64,000 nucleotides of DNA from NCBI GenBank assembly GCA_964499285.1, contig CAZCLA010000002.1:1-64000 (forward strand). Reading direction: 5' to 3'. Below, piece after piece: positions 51,488-60,655 of this stretch. The notes below the pieces were generated by a model that saw only the letters and a program-made list of their open reading frames with translations, searched no databases and had not been told where the DNA came from. The DNA is from JAGFIY01 sp964499285. Its GTDB lineage: Bacteria > Bacteroidota > Ignavibacteria > Ignavibacteriales > Melioribacteraceae. Made by a program: the position numbers and the translations under genes. Each line of letters starts with the position of its first letter. Position 1 is the stretch's first letter.

Positions 51488-54058
51488 CTAAGTAATCGGT
51501 ATATCAATTTTATTTTTTGGTTGAAACGAGTCATTCAATATTTGCATCGGATGAAGCACTTCTAAGCCTGTACCTTGATTAATTTGTATTTGACAGGTTC
51601 CGCATCCAGATACCGCGTATTGAGCTTCTACTCTTTTTATTTCATCAAAAAGNNNNNNNNNNNNNNNNNNNNNNNNNNNNNNNNNNNNNNNNNNNNNNNN
51701 NNNNNNNNNNNNNNNNNNNNNNNNNNNNNNNNNNNNNNNNNNNNNNNNNNNNTCCGGAAGTGCGGCATTCAAATTACCGTAAGATATTTTTGCGACATTG
51801 CAGCATTTCCAATCGGGCAATACAATTTTATATCCTAACTTTTCTAAAATTCGTTTACTGCTTTCAATTTCACCGTAAGGATCATTGAATTGTGCGGCAC
51901 AACCGGTCCAAAGTACAACCGTTTGAGAATCATCTTTGTGCACATTGTTTGTGCTCACTTTATGATTCACAAATTTCGGGAACTTTCTTTCCTTATGTAT
52001 GCCGACCGCTGATTCCATTATTTTACGCAGCGCCGGTATTTTAAGTGTAGAATTGCTTATCACCGGAAGTTTAGAAGCAAACGAACTTACCAGTTTCCCG
52101 TTCTGTAGAATTGTTTCATTAATTTTAAATGAGCGCTTCTCGTGCAATTTTTCTTTTGCAAGTACTGCCATTCCGGGAATGTTTACATTTGTGGGGCAAT
52201 CGGTCAAACATTGACCGCAATTCAAACAGTAATTCATAATTTTATAAAAATGGTCTGTATCAAATATATCCAAATCTATTTTTCCCGAAATAATTCCGCG
52301 TAATAGATTTGCCTTTGCCCTTGCCGTAGCTTCTTCTTCACCGGTTGCGACAAAAACGGGACAATATTCACGACAGGTGCCGCAGCCGTGACACTTTTCA
52401 ATTTCTAATCTCCAATTTTCATTGTCGAGTCGTGAGCCGGTATCAACATAACCGTAAGTTGGATTGTATCTTAAATTTTCGTTCCACTTTTGCGGTTTGG
52501 TTTGAATCATTATTTCAGGATTCATAATACCAATTGGATCGAACAAATTTTTTAATTCTTTAAACAACGGAATAAGTTTGGGAAATGTTTTCGGGAGGAA
52601 AGAGGTTCGTAATCTTCCGTCGCCGTGTTCCGCCGAAAGCGAACCTTTATACTTAACAACTAAGTCGACAAATTTCGACATCAAGTCATCAGCCTCAGCA
52701 AAAAGTTTTTTATCTTTAAAACTTATCAACGGACGCAGATGTAAATTGCCGTCACCCGCGTGACCAAATACAACATATTTAAAACTGTAATTGCTCAATA
52801 AACCTGAAAGCTCGATAAGAAATTGGGGGAAAACTTCGGGATGAATTGCCGCATCTTCAACAAACGGTGCGGGTTTTTCTTTACCTTGGATTTTGTTAAG
52901 TATCACGGTTGCGGCTTTTCTAACACGCATTATTGTTTCAATTTCTTTTTCATTGGTTGAGTAAGAACCGAGTTCGGCAAGTTTTTCTTCTTTACAAATT
53001 ATTCTTTCCGCCTCATTGAAGAAGTTCATTATTTCGTTTTCATCTTCACTTTCAAACTCAACATAAAGCAAATACTTAACGTGCGCGGGTAAAAACTTCT
53101 TTAGTTCAGGTCTGAATGTGAGCGCAAGTTCGATAAATGAATGATCCACAAACTCGATAGCAGATGCGTTTAAATTACGCAAGTGTTTTACTGCAACACC
53201 CATTTTTGAAATGTCGGAGAAGTAAAGTGAAATAATTCCCCTTCGAGGAACGATTGGAACAAGTTTCAAAACGGCATCGGTAAAAACGCCAAGTGTTCCT
53301 TCGCTTCCAACCATTAACGAAGCCATATTCAAATGAGTCTCGGTCAATATATCCCATACTTGGTAACCCGATGCATTCTTTGTTGTGTATGGTTTACTCT
53401 CTTTTATTTCATTCGTGTATTGTTCAAACAACTGCTTGATTTTTATATAATACGGCTTGTGGAAATCGTCGAGGTTTTCTATTTCATTGAGCGGGATATT
53501 TTTTGCATTAAATATTTTTCCGTTGGATAAGACGACATTAATTTCCTCAACGTGCTTATACATATTTCCGTGCTTAAGTGTGTGAGGTCCGCCGCTGTTG
53601 TTGCCAAGCATTCCGCCTATCACGCAAACATTTCCGCTGCTCGGATCCGGGGCAAATTTTAATCCTCTTTTTTTCTCTTCATCTTGAAGGTGATTTAAAA
53701 CCACGCCAACATCAACTTGTGCAAGATTATTTTGGAGATCAATAATTTTTTTAAAGTGATGAGTTAAATCCAATATAACGGCTTCGCCAACCGAGTTGCC
53801 GGATAAACTTGAACCAGCCCCGCGCGGAAGTACCGGGACATTATATTCCTTACAAATATTTACAGTCGTAACTATATCGTCAATGTTATGAGGAATCACA
53901 ACTGCTAAAGGTGTAACTTCATACATGCAGGCAGCAGTGCTGTACATTTGAAGAGTTACAACATCCCAAGATATTTTACTTCCGAATTTCTTTTCTAATT
54001 CAGATTGCCAATCGGTTATCTTTATAAAACTTCCATTTTTAGTAATAGTGCTTTCCAT
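51488..54058 (-). CDS. FAD-linked oxidase fused to GlpC-type iron-sulfur domain (interrupted by assembly gap)
   Basis: This is a GlcD/D-lactate-dehydrogenase-like flavoprotein: FAD_binding_4 (about 45-225, LPRGAGSSLSGNSVGEAVILDLTHH in pieces) and FAD-oxidase C (about 260-510, FGHAGDGNLHLRP and SAEHGDGRLR). A ferredoxin region with CHGCGTCREYCP and CLNCGQCLTDCP follows, then CCG domains (WTGCAAQFNDPYGE, WKCCNVAK and, after the gap, SGCGTCQIQI). In the first CCG motif Gly is replaced by Asn. The frame reads through 100 Ns, but relatives have far more residues there. It starts 4 bp after the ABC-binding-protein gene. The substrate is unknown; 2-hydroxy acids are typical. Confidence 0.87.
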   Translation of the reverse strand: MESTITKNGSFIKITDWQSELEKKFGSKISWDVVTLQMYSTAACMYEVTPLAVVIPHNIDDIVTTVNICKEYNVPVLPRGAGSSLSGNSVGEAVILDLTHHFKKIIDLQNNLAQVDVGVVLNHLQDEEKKRGLKFAPDPSSGNVCVIGGMLGNNSGGPHTLKHGNMYKHVEEINVVLSNGKIFNAKNIPLNEIENLDDFHKPYYIKIKQLFEQYTNEIKESKPYTTKNASGYQVWDILTETHLNMASLMVGSEGTLGVFTDAVLKLVPIVPRRGIISLYFSDISKMGVAVKHLRNLNASAIEFVDHSFIELALTFRPELKKFLPAHVKYLLYVEFESEDENEIMNFFNEAERIICKEEKLAELGSYSTNEKEIETIMRVRKAATVILNKIQGKEKPAPFVEDAAIHPEVFPQFLIELSGLLSNYSFKYVVFGHAGDGNLHLRPLISFKDKKLFAEADDLMSKFVDLVVKYKGSLSAEHGDGRLRTSFLPKTFPKLIPLFKELKNLFDPIGIMNPEIMIQTKPQKWNENLRYNPTYGYVDTGSRLDNENWRLEIEKCHGCGTCREYCPVFVATGEEEATARAKANLLRGIISGKIDLDIFDTDHFYKIMNYCLNCGQCLTDCPTNVNIPGMAVLAKEKLHEKRSFKINETILQNGKLVSSFASKLPVISNSTLKIPALRKIMESAVGIHKERKFPKFVNHKVSTNNVHKDDSQTVVLWTGCAAQFNDPYGEIESSKRILEKLGYKIVLPDWKCCNVAKISYGNLNAALPXXXXXXXXXXXXXXXXXXXXXXXXXXXXXXXXXXLFDEIKRVEAQYAVSGCGTCQIQINQGTGLEVLHPMQILNDSFQPKNKIDIPIT
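51653..51752. other. assembly gap (100 N)
   Basis: Exactly 100 Ns, the conventional placeholder for a scaffold gap of unknown size, lie inside the iron-sulfur part of the FAD oxidase gene. From memory of GlpC-type proteins, roughly 100-130 residues separate the flanking motifs, so the real missing DNA is probably 300-400 bp. That the frame continues across the gap is therefore coincidental. Confidence 0.97.
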
Positions 54059-54062
54059 AGAT

Positions 54063-55019
54063 TTAATTACTTTCCAATTTTTCTTTTGTAATCAATTCAA
54101 TTTTAGTTGGAATTTCTTTTGGAACCTGTTCCCCGTTTATTGCCTTAACTGCATATTCAATTGCGGCTCTTCCCATTTCTTTCGGATACTGAGCAATTGA
54201 TCCCGCCATTGTACCTTCGAGGATTGCTTTACGGCTGTCTTGAATTGCGTCAAACCCCAGCACAATAATTTCACCTGTTTTCCCCACTGCTGAAATTGCT
54301 TCAATTGCGCCGAGCGCCATCATATCGTTGCAAGCAAAAACAGCTTCGAGATCCGGATTAGCTTGAAGAATATTTTGGAAAACGTTGAAGCCTTGATCAC
54401 GTTCGAAGTTGGCAGTCTGCGAAGCAAGCACATTTATATCTTGGTATTTTTTTATTGCCGAATGAAAGCCGTTTAATCTTGCATCGCCTGTTTCGTGACC
54501 TGGAATTCCCTCTAGAACTACAATATTGCCTTTACCGTTTAATTGTTCAGCAATAAATTCGCCAGCTATTCTTCCTCCTTCATAGTTATCAGAACCGATG
54601 AATGCTGCAATTTCTCCACCGGATTGTTTTAGAAATTCTTCATCAACTCTTGTATCAATTGCTATAACAAAAATACCTGCTTCATTTGCTTTAACAATTG
54701 CTGGTATGATTTCCTTTGATCCGGCTGCGGCAAGACAAATAACATCAACCTTTCTCTGAATTAAATTTTCGATTATCTGCATTTGTTTTTCTACATCTAT
54801 TTCCCTTTCGGCTGCTTGAACTAGTAAATTAACATCATATTTTTTCGCTGTTTCTTCCGCACCGAGTTGAATATCGATAAAGAAAGGATTGTTCAATGTT
54901 TTCAAAACGATTGCAACGGTAGGTTTGCTTTCATCAATAACTTCGGAATCTTGACAACCCGAGAAAATCATAAAGCTTATTATCAGGCTAACAATTATTA
55001 GTTGAAATATATTTTTCAA
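54063..55019 (-). CDS. sugar/inositol ABC transporter substrate-binding lipoprotein
   Basis: A 318-residue periplasmic binding protein of the ribose/inositol (Peripla_BP_4) family, with lipobox FSGC (Cys about 22). It shows AIVLKTLNNPFFIDIQLGAEETAKKYD in pieces, AIDTRVDEE, AFIGSDNYEGGRIAGEFI and AVFACNDMMALGAIEA, all typical of RbsB/IbpA-like proteins. The start is a TTG placed 5 nt after GGAGG. It follows the permease and ATPase genes. myo-Inositol is the likely ligand because of the enzymes encoded upstream. Confidence 0.9.
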   Translation of the reverse strand: MKNIFQLIIVSLIISFMIFSGCQDSEVIDESKPTVAIVLKTLNNPFFIDIQLGAEETAKKYDVNLLVQAAEREIDVEKQMQIIENLIQRKVDVICLAAAGSKEIIPAIVKANEAGIFVIAIDTRVDEEFLKQSGGEIAAFIGSDNYEGGRIAGEFIAEQLNGKGNIVVLEGIPGHETGDARLNGFHSAIKKYQDINVLASQTANFERDQGFNVFQNILQANPDLEAVFACNDMMALGAIEAISAVGKTGEIIVLGFDAIQDSRKAILEGTMAGSIAQYPKEMGRAAIEYAVKAINGEQVPKEIPTKIELITKEKLESN

Positions 55020-55034
55020 ATCATCCTCCGTTTA

Positions 55035-55982
55035 TTATACTTTCTTTTTCTTCAATGCCATATCTATCAACACAGCGCTTATGATCACAGAACCAATAAC
55101 AATTTGTTGAATGAAAGAAGATACATCGAGTAAATTTAATCCGTTGCGCAGCACACCCATAATCAATGCACCGATAAGAGTTCCTGTTAATTTTCCTTCA
55201 CCGCCCATTAAACTCGTACCGCCTATAACAACTGCGGCAATTGCATCGAGTTCATACATTATTCCGGCGATCGGCTGCGCGGAATTTAATCGAGCTGTTA
55301 ACAGCACCGATGCTGCGCCGCTTAGTAAGCCGCACAAACTATAAACAACAATTTTTATCAATTTTACATTTACCCCGGAAAGAATTGCCGCCTGTTCATT
55401 TCCCCCGGTAGCGTATGTATATCTTCCTAACTTTGTCCTCGTTAAAACAAAATGTCCAATCAAATAAATAATAATCATTACAATTATGGGGAAAGGAATG
55501 TGAAGTATTTCCCCGGTCGCAATGAATCTGAAATTTTCTTCGAAGCCGGAGATAGGACGACCATCGGTATAAAGTAATGCAGCGCCGCGTGCAACACTCA
55601 TTAAACCGAGTGTAGAAATGAATGGCGGCAGTTTACCGTAGCTTATCAACACTCCGTTTATAAAACCACAGACAGTACCGACCAGCAAGCCGCCTAATAT
55701 TGCAACGATCAAAGGTTGATCAGTTTTTAATAAACTTGCGAGAACGACACCTGAGAATGCCATAATTGATCCGACCGAGAGATCAATTCCAGCTGTTATG
55801 ATTACGTAAGTCATACCAACTGCAATCACGGCATTGATAGTTGTCTGCTGTGCAACGTTCAACAAATTAGAGACAGTGAAAAAATAGGGAGTCCAAAATG
55901 AAAAAATTAAAATGATTACAATCAATCCGATAAAAGTACCGAACTGACGTGCGTTATGAAGCCATAAACTTTTAATTTGCAT
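55035..55982 (-). CDS. sugar/inositol ABC transporter permease (RbsC-like)
   Basis: A protein of about 315 residues with eight to ten membrane helices. It has BPD_transp_2 landmarks: GMTYVIITAGIDLSVGSIMAFSG in pieces, GFINGVLISYGKLPPFISTLGLMSVARG in pieces, and AVVIGGTSLMGGEG. The ATG at 55982 (MQIKSL) is chosen over a TTG 12 bp earlier. It overlaps the ATPase gene by 11 bp, indicating translational coupling. It is the membrane channel of the importer completed by the flanking genes. Confidence 0.92.
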   Translation of the reverse strand: MQIKSLWLHNARQFGTFIGLIVIILIFSFWTPYFFTVSNLLNVAQQTTINAVIAVGMTYVIITAGIDLSVGSIMAFSGVVLASLLKTDQPLIVAILGGLLVGTVCGFINGVLISYGKLPPFISTLGLMSVARGAALLYTDGRPISGFEENFRFIATGEILHIPFPIIVMIIIYLIGHFVLTRTKLGRYTYATGGNEQAAILSGVNVKLIKIVVYSLCGLLSGAASVLLTARLNSAQPIAGIMYELDAIAAVVIGGTSLMGGEGKLTGTLIGALIMGVLRNGLNLLDVSSFIQQIVIGSVIISAVLIDMALKKKKV

Positions 55983-57474
55983 AAACTTCCCCAATTGCTG
56001 AACCGATAATCATCTCTTGAGTTAAGCCTTTGTTTTCAAATTCAGCTGTAATTTCTCCATTGTGCATAACAAGAATTCTATCGCTCATTCCCAGGACTTC
56101 AGGAAGCTCGGAAGAAATCATAATTATCCCGCATCCATTTTGAGTAAGTCTATTCATTAACTCATAAATTTCTTGTTTTGCACCGACGTCAATTCCCCTT
56201 GTTGGTTCATCGAAAATAAAAATATTCGTTTCGGAGTTTAACCATTTCGCAAACACAACTTTTTGTTGATTGCCACCGCTCAAACTTCTTACATCTTGAT
56301 TGCTGCCGGTAGTTTTAATTTTTAATTCGGATATGTAACTATCAGATATTCTTGATTCTTCCTTTAACTTTATAACTCCTATGCTTGACAGTTCATCCAA
56401 TGATGTGATGCTTATGTTCTCTTTAACCGATAAATCTAAAATCAATCCTTGTGTTTTTCTGTCTTCGGTTAAAAATCCGATTCCTTCTTTAATGGCTTTT
56501 CCCGGTGAGTTAATTTTTACCGGTTTTTCTTTTATGAAAATTTCTCCGCTTTTAATTTTATCGGCACCGAAAATTGCACGCGCTAATTCAGTTCTTCCTG
56601 AACCAAGTAAACCATAAATACCAACAAGTTCTCCAGCATATAAACTGAACGAAATATTTTTCAACAGATTCTCGGTGGACAAAGCAATTACTTTCAGAAT
56701 TTCATTGCCGATTTGTTTTTCCCTTTTAGGATATTGGTCTTTTAAATCTCTGTTAACCATCAGTTTGATTAGTTCAGTTGGTGTTGTTTCCGTAATTAGT
56801 TTAGTTTCTATTAAATTTCCGTCACGCAATACAGTAACACTGTCACCAATTTCAAATAATTCTTCTAAGCGATGTGAGATATAAATTATTGCAACATCTT
56901 TTTGTTTTAGTTTTCTGATTGTTTGAAACAATGTTTCAATCTCATTCTTTGTTAATGATGAAGTAGGTTCATCCATCACTAAAATTTTTGAATTAAGCGA
57001 AAGCGCTTTTGCAATTTCTACCATTTGCTGCTGTGCAGTACCGAGTGAAGAAACTAATTCACTTGGGTTAATATTCACATTTAATTCGCTTAAAAGTTTT
57101 TTTGTCTCTTCTATTATTTTTTTGGAATCAATAACTCCTGCTGTATATGAAAATTCTCTACCGAGAAAAATATTTTCGGCAACAGTTAAATGAGGAATTA
57201 AATTTAACTCTTGATAAATAACACCAATGCCCAATTCTTGAGCGTGTCTCGGATTTTTAATCTCGACTTTTTTACCGCGAAGAAATATTTCACCGTTATC
57301 TTTTTTATAAGCACCGCTCAATATTTTTACAAGAGTTGATTTACCTGCACCGTTTTCTCCGAGCAGGATGTGAACTTCACCGGTTTTCACTTGGAGCGAA
57401 ACATTGTTAAGCGCAACAACTCCGGGAAATTCTTTCGTAATACTATTTAGTTTTAATATTACATTATTTTGCAT
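55972..57474 (-). CDS. sugar/inositol ABC transporter ATPase (RbsA-like, two ATPase domains)
   Basis: A protein of about 500 residues with tandem ATPase domains. The first has Walker A GENGAGKST, signature LGTAQQQMV and Walker B ILVMDEPTSSLT. The second has a degenerate Walker A (GLLGSGRTEL) but an intact signature LSGGNQQKV and FIFDEPTRGID. This asymmetry is normal in RbsA/MglA proteins. The ATG at 57474 (MQNNVILK) is preferred over a TTG 24 bp earlier. It lies about 30 bp after iolO. Confidence 0.93.
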   Translation of the reverse strand: MQNNVILKLNSITKEFPGVVALNNVSLQVKTGEVHILLGENGAGKSTLVKILSGAYKKDNGEIFLRGKKVEIKNPRHAQELGIGVIYQELNLIPHLTVAENIFLGREFSYTAGVIDSKKIIEETKKLLSELNVNINPSELVSSLGTAQQQMVEIAKALSLNSKILVMDEPTSSLTKNEIETLFQTIRKLKQKDVAIIYISHRLEELFEIGDSVTVLRDGNLIETKLITETTPTELIKLMVNRDLKDQYPKREKQIGNEILKVIALSTENLLKNISFSLYAGELVGIYGLLGSGRTELARAIFGADKIKSGEIFIKEKPVKINSPGKAIKEGIGFLTEDRKTQGLILDLSVKENISITSLDELSSIGVIKLKEESRISDSYISELKIKTTGSNQDVRSLSGGNQQKVVFAKWLNSETNIFIFDEPTRGIDVGAKQEIYELMNRLTQNGCGIIMISSELPEVLGMSDRILVMHNGEITAEFENKGLTQEMIIGSAIGEVYAN

Positions 57475-57505
57475 AGCCGATATAAAATTAGTTATCAACC
57501 TATGT

Positions 57506-58312
57506 TTAGCTAGTAAACACTTTCATCAAATAAGCAATGTTATTTGCAGCAGCACTATCCGAATCTGGCATCGGTAAAATTTCAGCGGAGACAAATCCGT
57601 GATAATTTATTTGCTGAAGTGTTTCATATATTTCGTAAAAGTTTATATGTCCTGCACCAGGATGCCATCTGTTTGAATCCGCTACGTGGAAATGAAAAAT
57701 TCTATTTTTTGCGAGCTTTATACTTTCTAAAATATTCGGTTCTTCGATATTCATATGGAAAGTATCAAGCAGCAATCCAACATTTGGTTTACCTAATTCA
57801 TCAATAAACTTTAGTGTTTCCTCAACTGTATTTAGCAAATTTGTTTCGTACCTGTTGATTGGCTCAATTACAATTTTAACATTTTCATCAAAGGATGCAC
57901 ATTCAATAAATGCGGCGAGCATATTTTTATACGCTTCGTTTCTATCTTCATCTTTACCAACAATCCCTCTTACCAATCCGATTATTACAACAGCACCAAA
58001 GTTCTTTGCAAAAGTGATTTGTTTTTTAATTCTCTCAACAGCTTTGCTTCTAACAGAAGAATCTACGTGAGTAAACGAAAGTCCTTCTTCGCCGAAAGCC
58101 TGACCGGTTCCAATTGCGGGAACCGGCAGATTGCTTTCTTTCAATAATGGTTTTATGTAGCCGATATCTAATTCATCGGGATTACGTACAGCTAATTCAA
58201 CACCATCGTAACCGAGCTCTTTAATTCGCTTTATATTCTCTTCTATGTTGCCTTTATAAGCTAACGCAGAAAAGGATGCGGGCTGTGTTGAAAGAACTAT
58301 ACTCAGCTTCAT
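57506..58312 (-). CDS. iolO: IolO-like sugar epimerase (5-keto-L-gluconate to D-tagaturonate)
   Basis: A 268-residue xylose-isomerase-like TIM barrel. Metal ligands fit Glu150 (VIEPINRYE), Asp183 (DTFHMNIEE), His209 (HFHVADSNRW) and a Glu in SAEILP. The opening (MKLSIVLSTQPASFSALAYKG), IGTGQAFGEEGLSFTH and IIGLVRG closely recall Thermotoga maritima IolO (TM0416), which epimerises 5-keto-L-gluconate to D-tagaturonate. It starts 2 bp after iolN ends and is followed by the ABC importer. UxaE would take its product onward. Confidence 0.86.
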   Translation of the reverse strand: MKLSIVLSTQPASFSALAYKGNIEENIKRIKELGYDGVELAVRNPDELDIGYIKPLLKESNLPVPAIGTGQAFGEEGLSFTHVDSSVRSKAVERIKKQITFAKNFGAVVIIGLVRGIVGKDEDRNEAYKNMLAAFIECASFDENVKIVIEPINRYETNLLNTVEETLKFIDELGKPNVGLLLDTFHMNIEEPNILESIKLAKNRIFHFHVADSNRWHPGAGHINFYEIYETLQQINYHGFVSAEILPMPDSDSAAANNIAYLMKVFTS

Positions 58313-58314
58313 AA

Positions 58315-59409
58315 TTATAATCCCATTTTATTTATCGCATAAATCGGGCGCCATCCTTCGGTGAACGGTTCTTTTAAATACGGTTCCATTTCTTTTGAAG
58401 TACGCATTGTTGTCTTTTCTATCGGCGGAACTTTACCCGAAGGGAATGCTTCGTGAATTTCATCGTGTACTAAAGTTAAGTAAGATAAAATGGCAGCAAT
58501 TGTTCTTTTGGCTTTTTGTGCCGTTCCGATTGTCGGTCTACCTACAACACCTTCAGGGATTGAACCCATTTCAGTCGGGAAATGACCTTGTCCTTCTGAC
58601 CAGCGTGAAGGTCTGCCGAATGGGTCAACTGCTTTATCGAAGTGACCGTCCGGTAGGTAAGCCGGTACTGCAGTTTCTTCGGCATAATTCATTTCAACAA
58701 GTTCGTTAGCAAGTAGAAGAAGCACTGATGTTTCTGCTTCATCTGCGTGGACAAAATTATCATCCCAATCTCCGCCTCTATCTTTTGTTCTGAAAAATTC
58801 TCTTACCGATCTATGCCAGTCGAGAGTTCTGAAAATTCCCGGGAGATTCCAAGTCTTCTGTAATTCTTGAATTGCAGCTTCGAGAAGCCAGGAATGACCG
58901 TGATTATTGACTAGAATAATTTTTCTAAATCCGTCGTTCCAGAAACCGACCATAACATCAATCAATATTTTCTTTACAACTTCATCTTCGAGATGTATTG
59001 TTCCGGGCATACCGACGTGATGATGCGGATGACCTCCGAAGTTCAACGGAGTCCAAGTTAAATTACACGGTGCACCTTTTTTTGCAGTATAACGACGAAC
59101 GCCTTCTAATATTTGTGTTACCATCAAAGTATCAAGAGCGGTAACCGTATGTAAACCGTGCAGCTCAGTGCAGCCGATAGGAATAAAGAGAACATCATTT
59201 TTCTTTCTGTTTTCAATTACATCTTTACGTATAGTTGTTTGGATGTAACTTCCTTTTTTAGTCAACTCAGACGGAGTCGGGATTTCATATTCTGCAAGTA
59301 TTTTATCAATTTCTTCATCACTTGCATCCCAGATTTTTTTCTTCAATCTTCCAACGCTGGTATCTTCGAAAAGAATATCACCTCTATCAGCTTTTATCCA
59401 TTTAGGCAT
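58315..59409 (-). CDS. iolN: IolN-like 3-dehydro-scyllo-inosose hydrolase (creatininase family)
   Basis: A 364-residue creatininase-fold metal hydrolase with the metal site TELHGLH (81-87), Asp93, GGHPHHH (125-131), NNHGHS (168-173) and HADEAE. In Thermotoga maritima the equivalent protein (TM0413, IolN) opens the ring of diketo-inositol to 5-keto-L-gluconate. The flanking iolM and iolO homologues support this function over creatinine hydrolysis. AAAGGAGG precedes the ATG. It lies 26 bp after iolM. Confidence 0.87.
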   Translation of the reverse strand: MPKWIKADRGDILFEDTSVGRLKKKIWDASDEEIDKILAEYEIPTPSELTKKGSYIQTTIRKDVIENRKKNDVLFIPIGCTELHGLHTVTALDTLMVTQILEGVRRYTAKKGAPCNLTWTPLNFGGHPHHHVGMPGTIHLEDEVVKKILIDVMVGFWNDGFRKIILVNNHGHSWLLEAAIQELQKTWNLPGIFRTLDWHRSVREFFRTKDRGGDWDDNFVHADEAETSVLLLLANELVEMNYAEETAVPAYLPDGHFDKAVDPFGRPSRWSEGQGHFPTEMGSIPEGVVGRPTIGTAQKAKRTIAAILSYLTLVHDEIHEAFPSGKVPPIEKTTMRTSKEMEPYLKEPFTEGWRPIYAINKMGL

Positions 59410-59435
59410 AACAGCCTCCTTTAATTTATTATTGA

Positions 59436-60623
59436 TTATTCAAATTTTGTTATCGTTATTTTTACTTCGTCTCTATCAGTTTGAAGTCTCTTTAAGTTTT
59501 CTTCTACTTCATCCAAAGATATTTGCTTAGTTATCATTGGTGAGACATCCATGCCCGTAGAAATGCAACTGATTACATTTGGAAACGTACCGTGACCTGA
59601 ATGACCTTGAGCGCCGATAACTTCAGCACGGCGAACTTGAAGTACTTCTCCGTTAAGCGGAATTCTATCGTCGGCTCTTGCAACCACAACGACCGTTGTA
59701 TTAACCGCTCTCCCTTCCCAGATAATTCTTTCAACATCCGTCCATACAACACTCGGCAAACCGGTTGCCTCTAAGATCAATCCTACGCCGTGTCCTTCTG
59801 TTATTTCTAAAACTTTGTCAGCTACATTTTCTTTTGAAGGATCAATTACGTGTGTTGCTCCCATTTCAAGTGCCATTTTTCTTCGCGATGCAGAAGGTTC
59901 CGAGAGTATTACAGCGGCTCCACCTGCTCTTCTTAAAATTGCACAAGCTGCAGCACCAACGGGACCTGCGCCGAGAATCAAAACATTTTCGCCAGGACGA
60001 ATTCCTCCGCCTCTTTCGATAACCGCATTATATGCTACAGAAGTCGGTTCAACTAAACTGCCGAGCAGGTACATTTTTTCTTCACCGAATAATTTTCTAA
60101 ATCCTTCAATACTCCAAAGATATCTCGCGTCCACTTTGATATATTTTGCATATGCTCCGTCAATCGAGAAACCAATTTCTTGAAGCCGTTCACAGTGATT
60201 AGGGTAACCATCTGCGCAAGGACGACAGTTTCCGCACCAAACCATTTCTTCAGAACATACTGCTTCACCAATTTCGTATGGTTTGTTTGTTCTTTTGTTG
60301 ATTGCCTCTTTACCGGCTTTCACAACTTTACCGGAAAACTCGTGTCCTAATGTTGAAGGAAAAGCAGTTAAACCAGGATAATAAATGTAACCGTCCTTAT
60401 CGGTTTGATACATATGAACATCACTTCCACAGATACCGCAAGCTTTCACTTCAATTAAAACTTCAGTTGGTCCCGGTTCACTAATTTCTTTATCGACGGT
60501 TCTTACTTGCGGATTTCGCCAAACTCGGCTTCCTAAATAGGTTAGTTTACCTTCAATGTCTTTATGTCCCAATTCAAAGTCCGGCTTCGGTTCCCACTTG
60601 GCAAATAGTTCTACGGTTTTCAT
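59436..60623 (-). CDS. iolM: IolM-like scyllo-inosose 3-dehydrogenase
   Basis: A 395-residue zinc MDR dehydrogenase with catalytic Cys65 (GICGSD), GHE (93-95), structural zinc cysteines at 130, 133, 136 and 144, and LGAGPVG as nucleotide loop. Its unusual N-terminus (AKWEPKPDFELGHKDIEGKL) and the segment KAGKEAINKRTNKPYEIGE strongly recall Thermotoga maritima IolM (TM0412), of the same length. That enzyme oxidises scyllo-inosose at C3. A strong ribosome site (AAAGGAG) precedes the ATG. It is encoded between iolG and iolN. Confidence 0.9.
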   Translation of the reverse strand: MKTVELFAKWEPKPDFELGHKDIEGKLTYLGSRVWRNPQVRTVDKEISEPGPTEVLIEVKACGICGSDVHMYQTDKDGYIYYPGLTAFPSTLGHEFSGKVVKAGKEAINKRTNKPYEIGEAVCSEEMVWCGNCRPCADGYPNHCERLQEIGFSIDGAYAKYIKVDARYLWSIEGFRKLFGEEKMYLLGSLVEPTSVAYNAVIERGGGIRPGENVLILGAGPVGAAACAILRRAGGAAVILSEPSASRRKMALEMGATHVIDPSKENVADKVLEITEGHGVGLILEATGLPSVVWTDVERIIWEGRAVNTTVVVVARADDRIPLNGEVLQVRRAEVIGAQGHSGHGTFPNVISCISTGMDVSPMITKQISLDEVEENLKRLQTDRDEVKITITKFE

Positions 60624-60655
60624 AATAGCTCCTTTCTAAATCTTTATAAAAATGT

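Noticed and set aside
51575..51838. Plus-strand open frame spanning the N gap
   Set aside because: It exists only because Ns do not create stop codons; the minus-strand FAD/iron-sulfur gene explains the region.
58315..59409. Creatininase (creatinine amidohydrolase) function
   Set aside because: The fold is shared, but immediate neighbours iolM and iolO and the inositol importer make the IolN ring-opening role far more likely.
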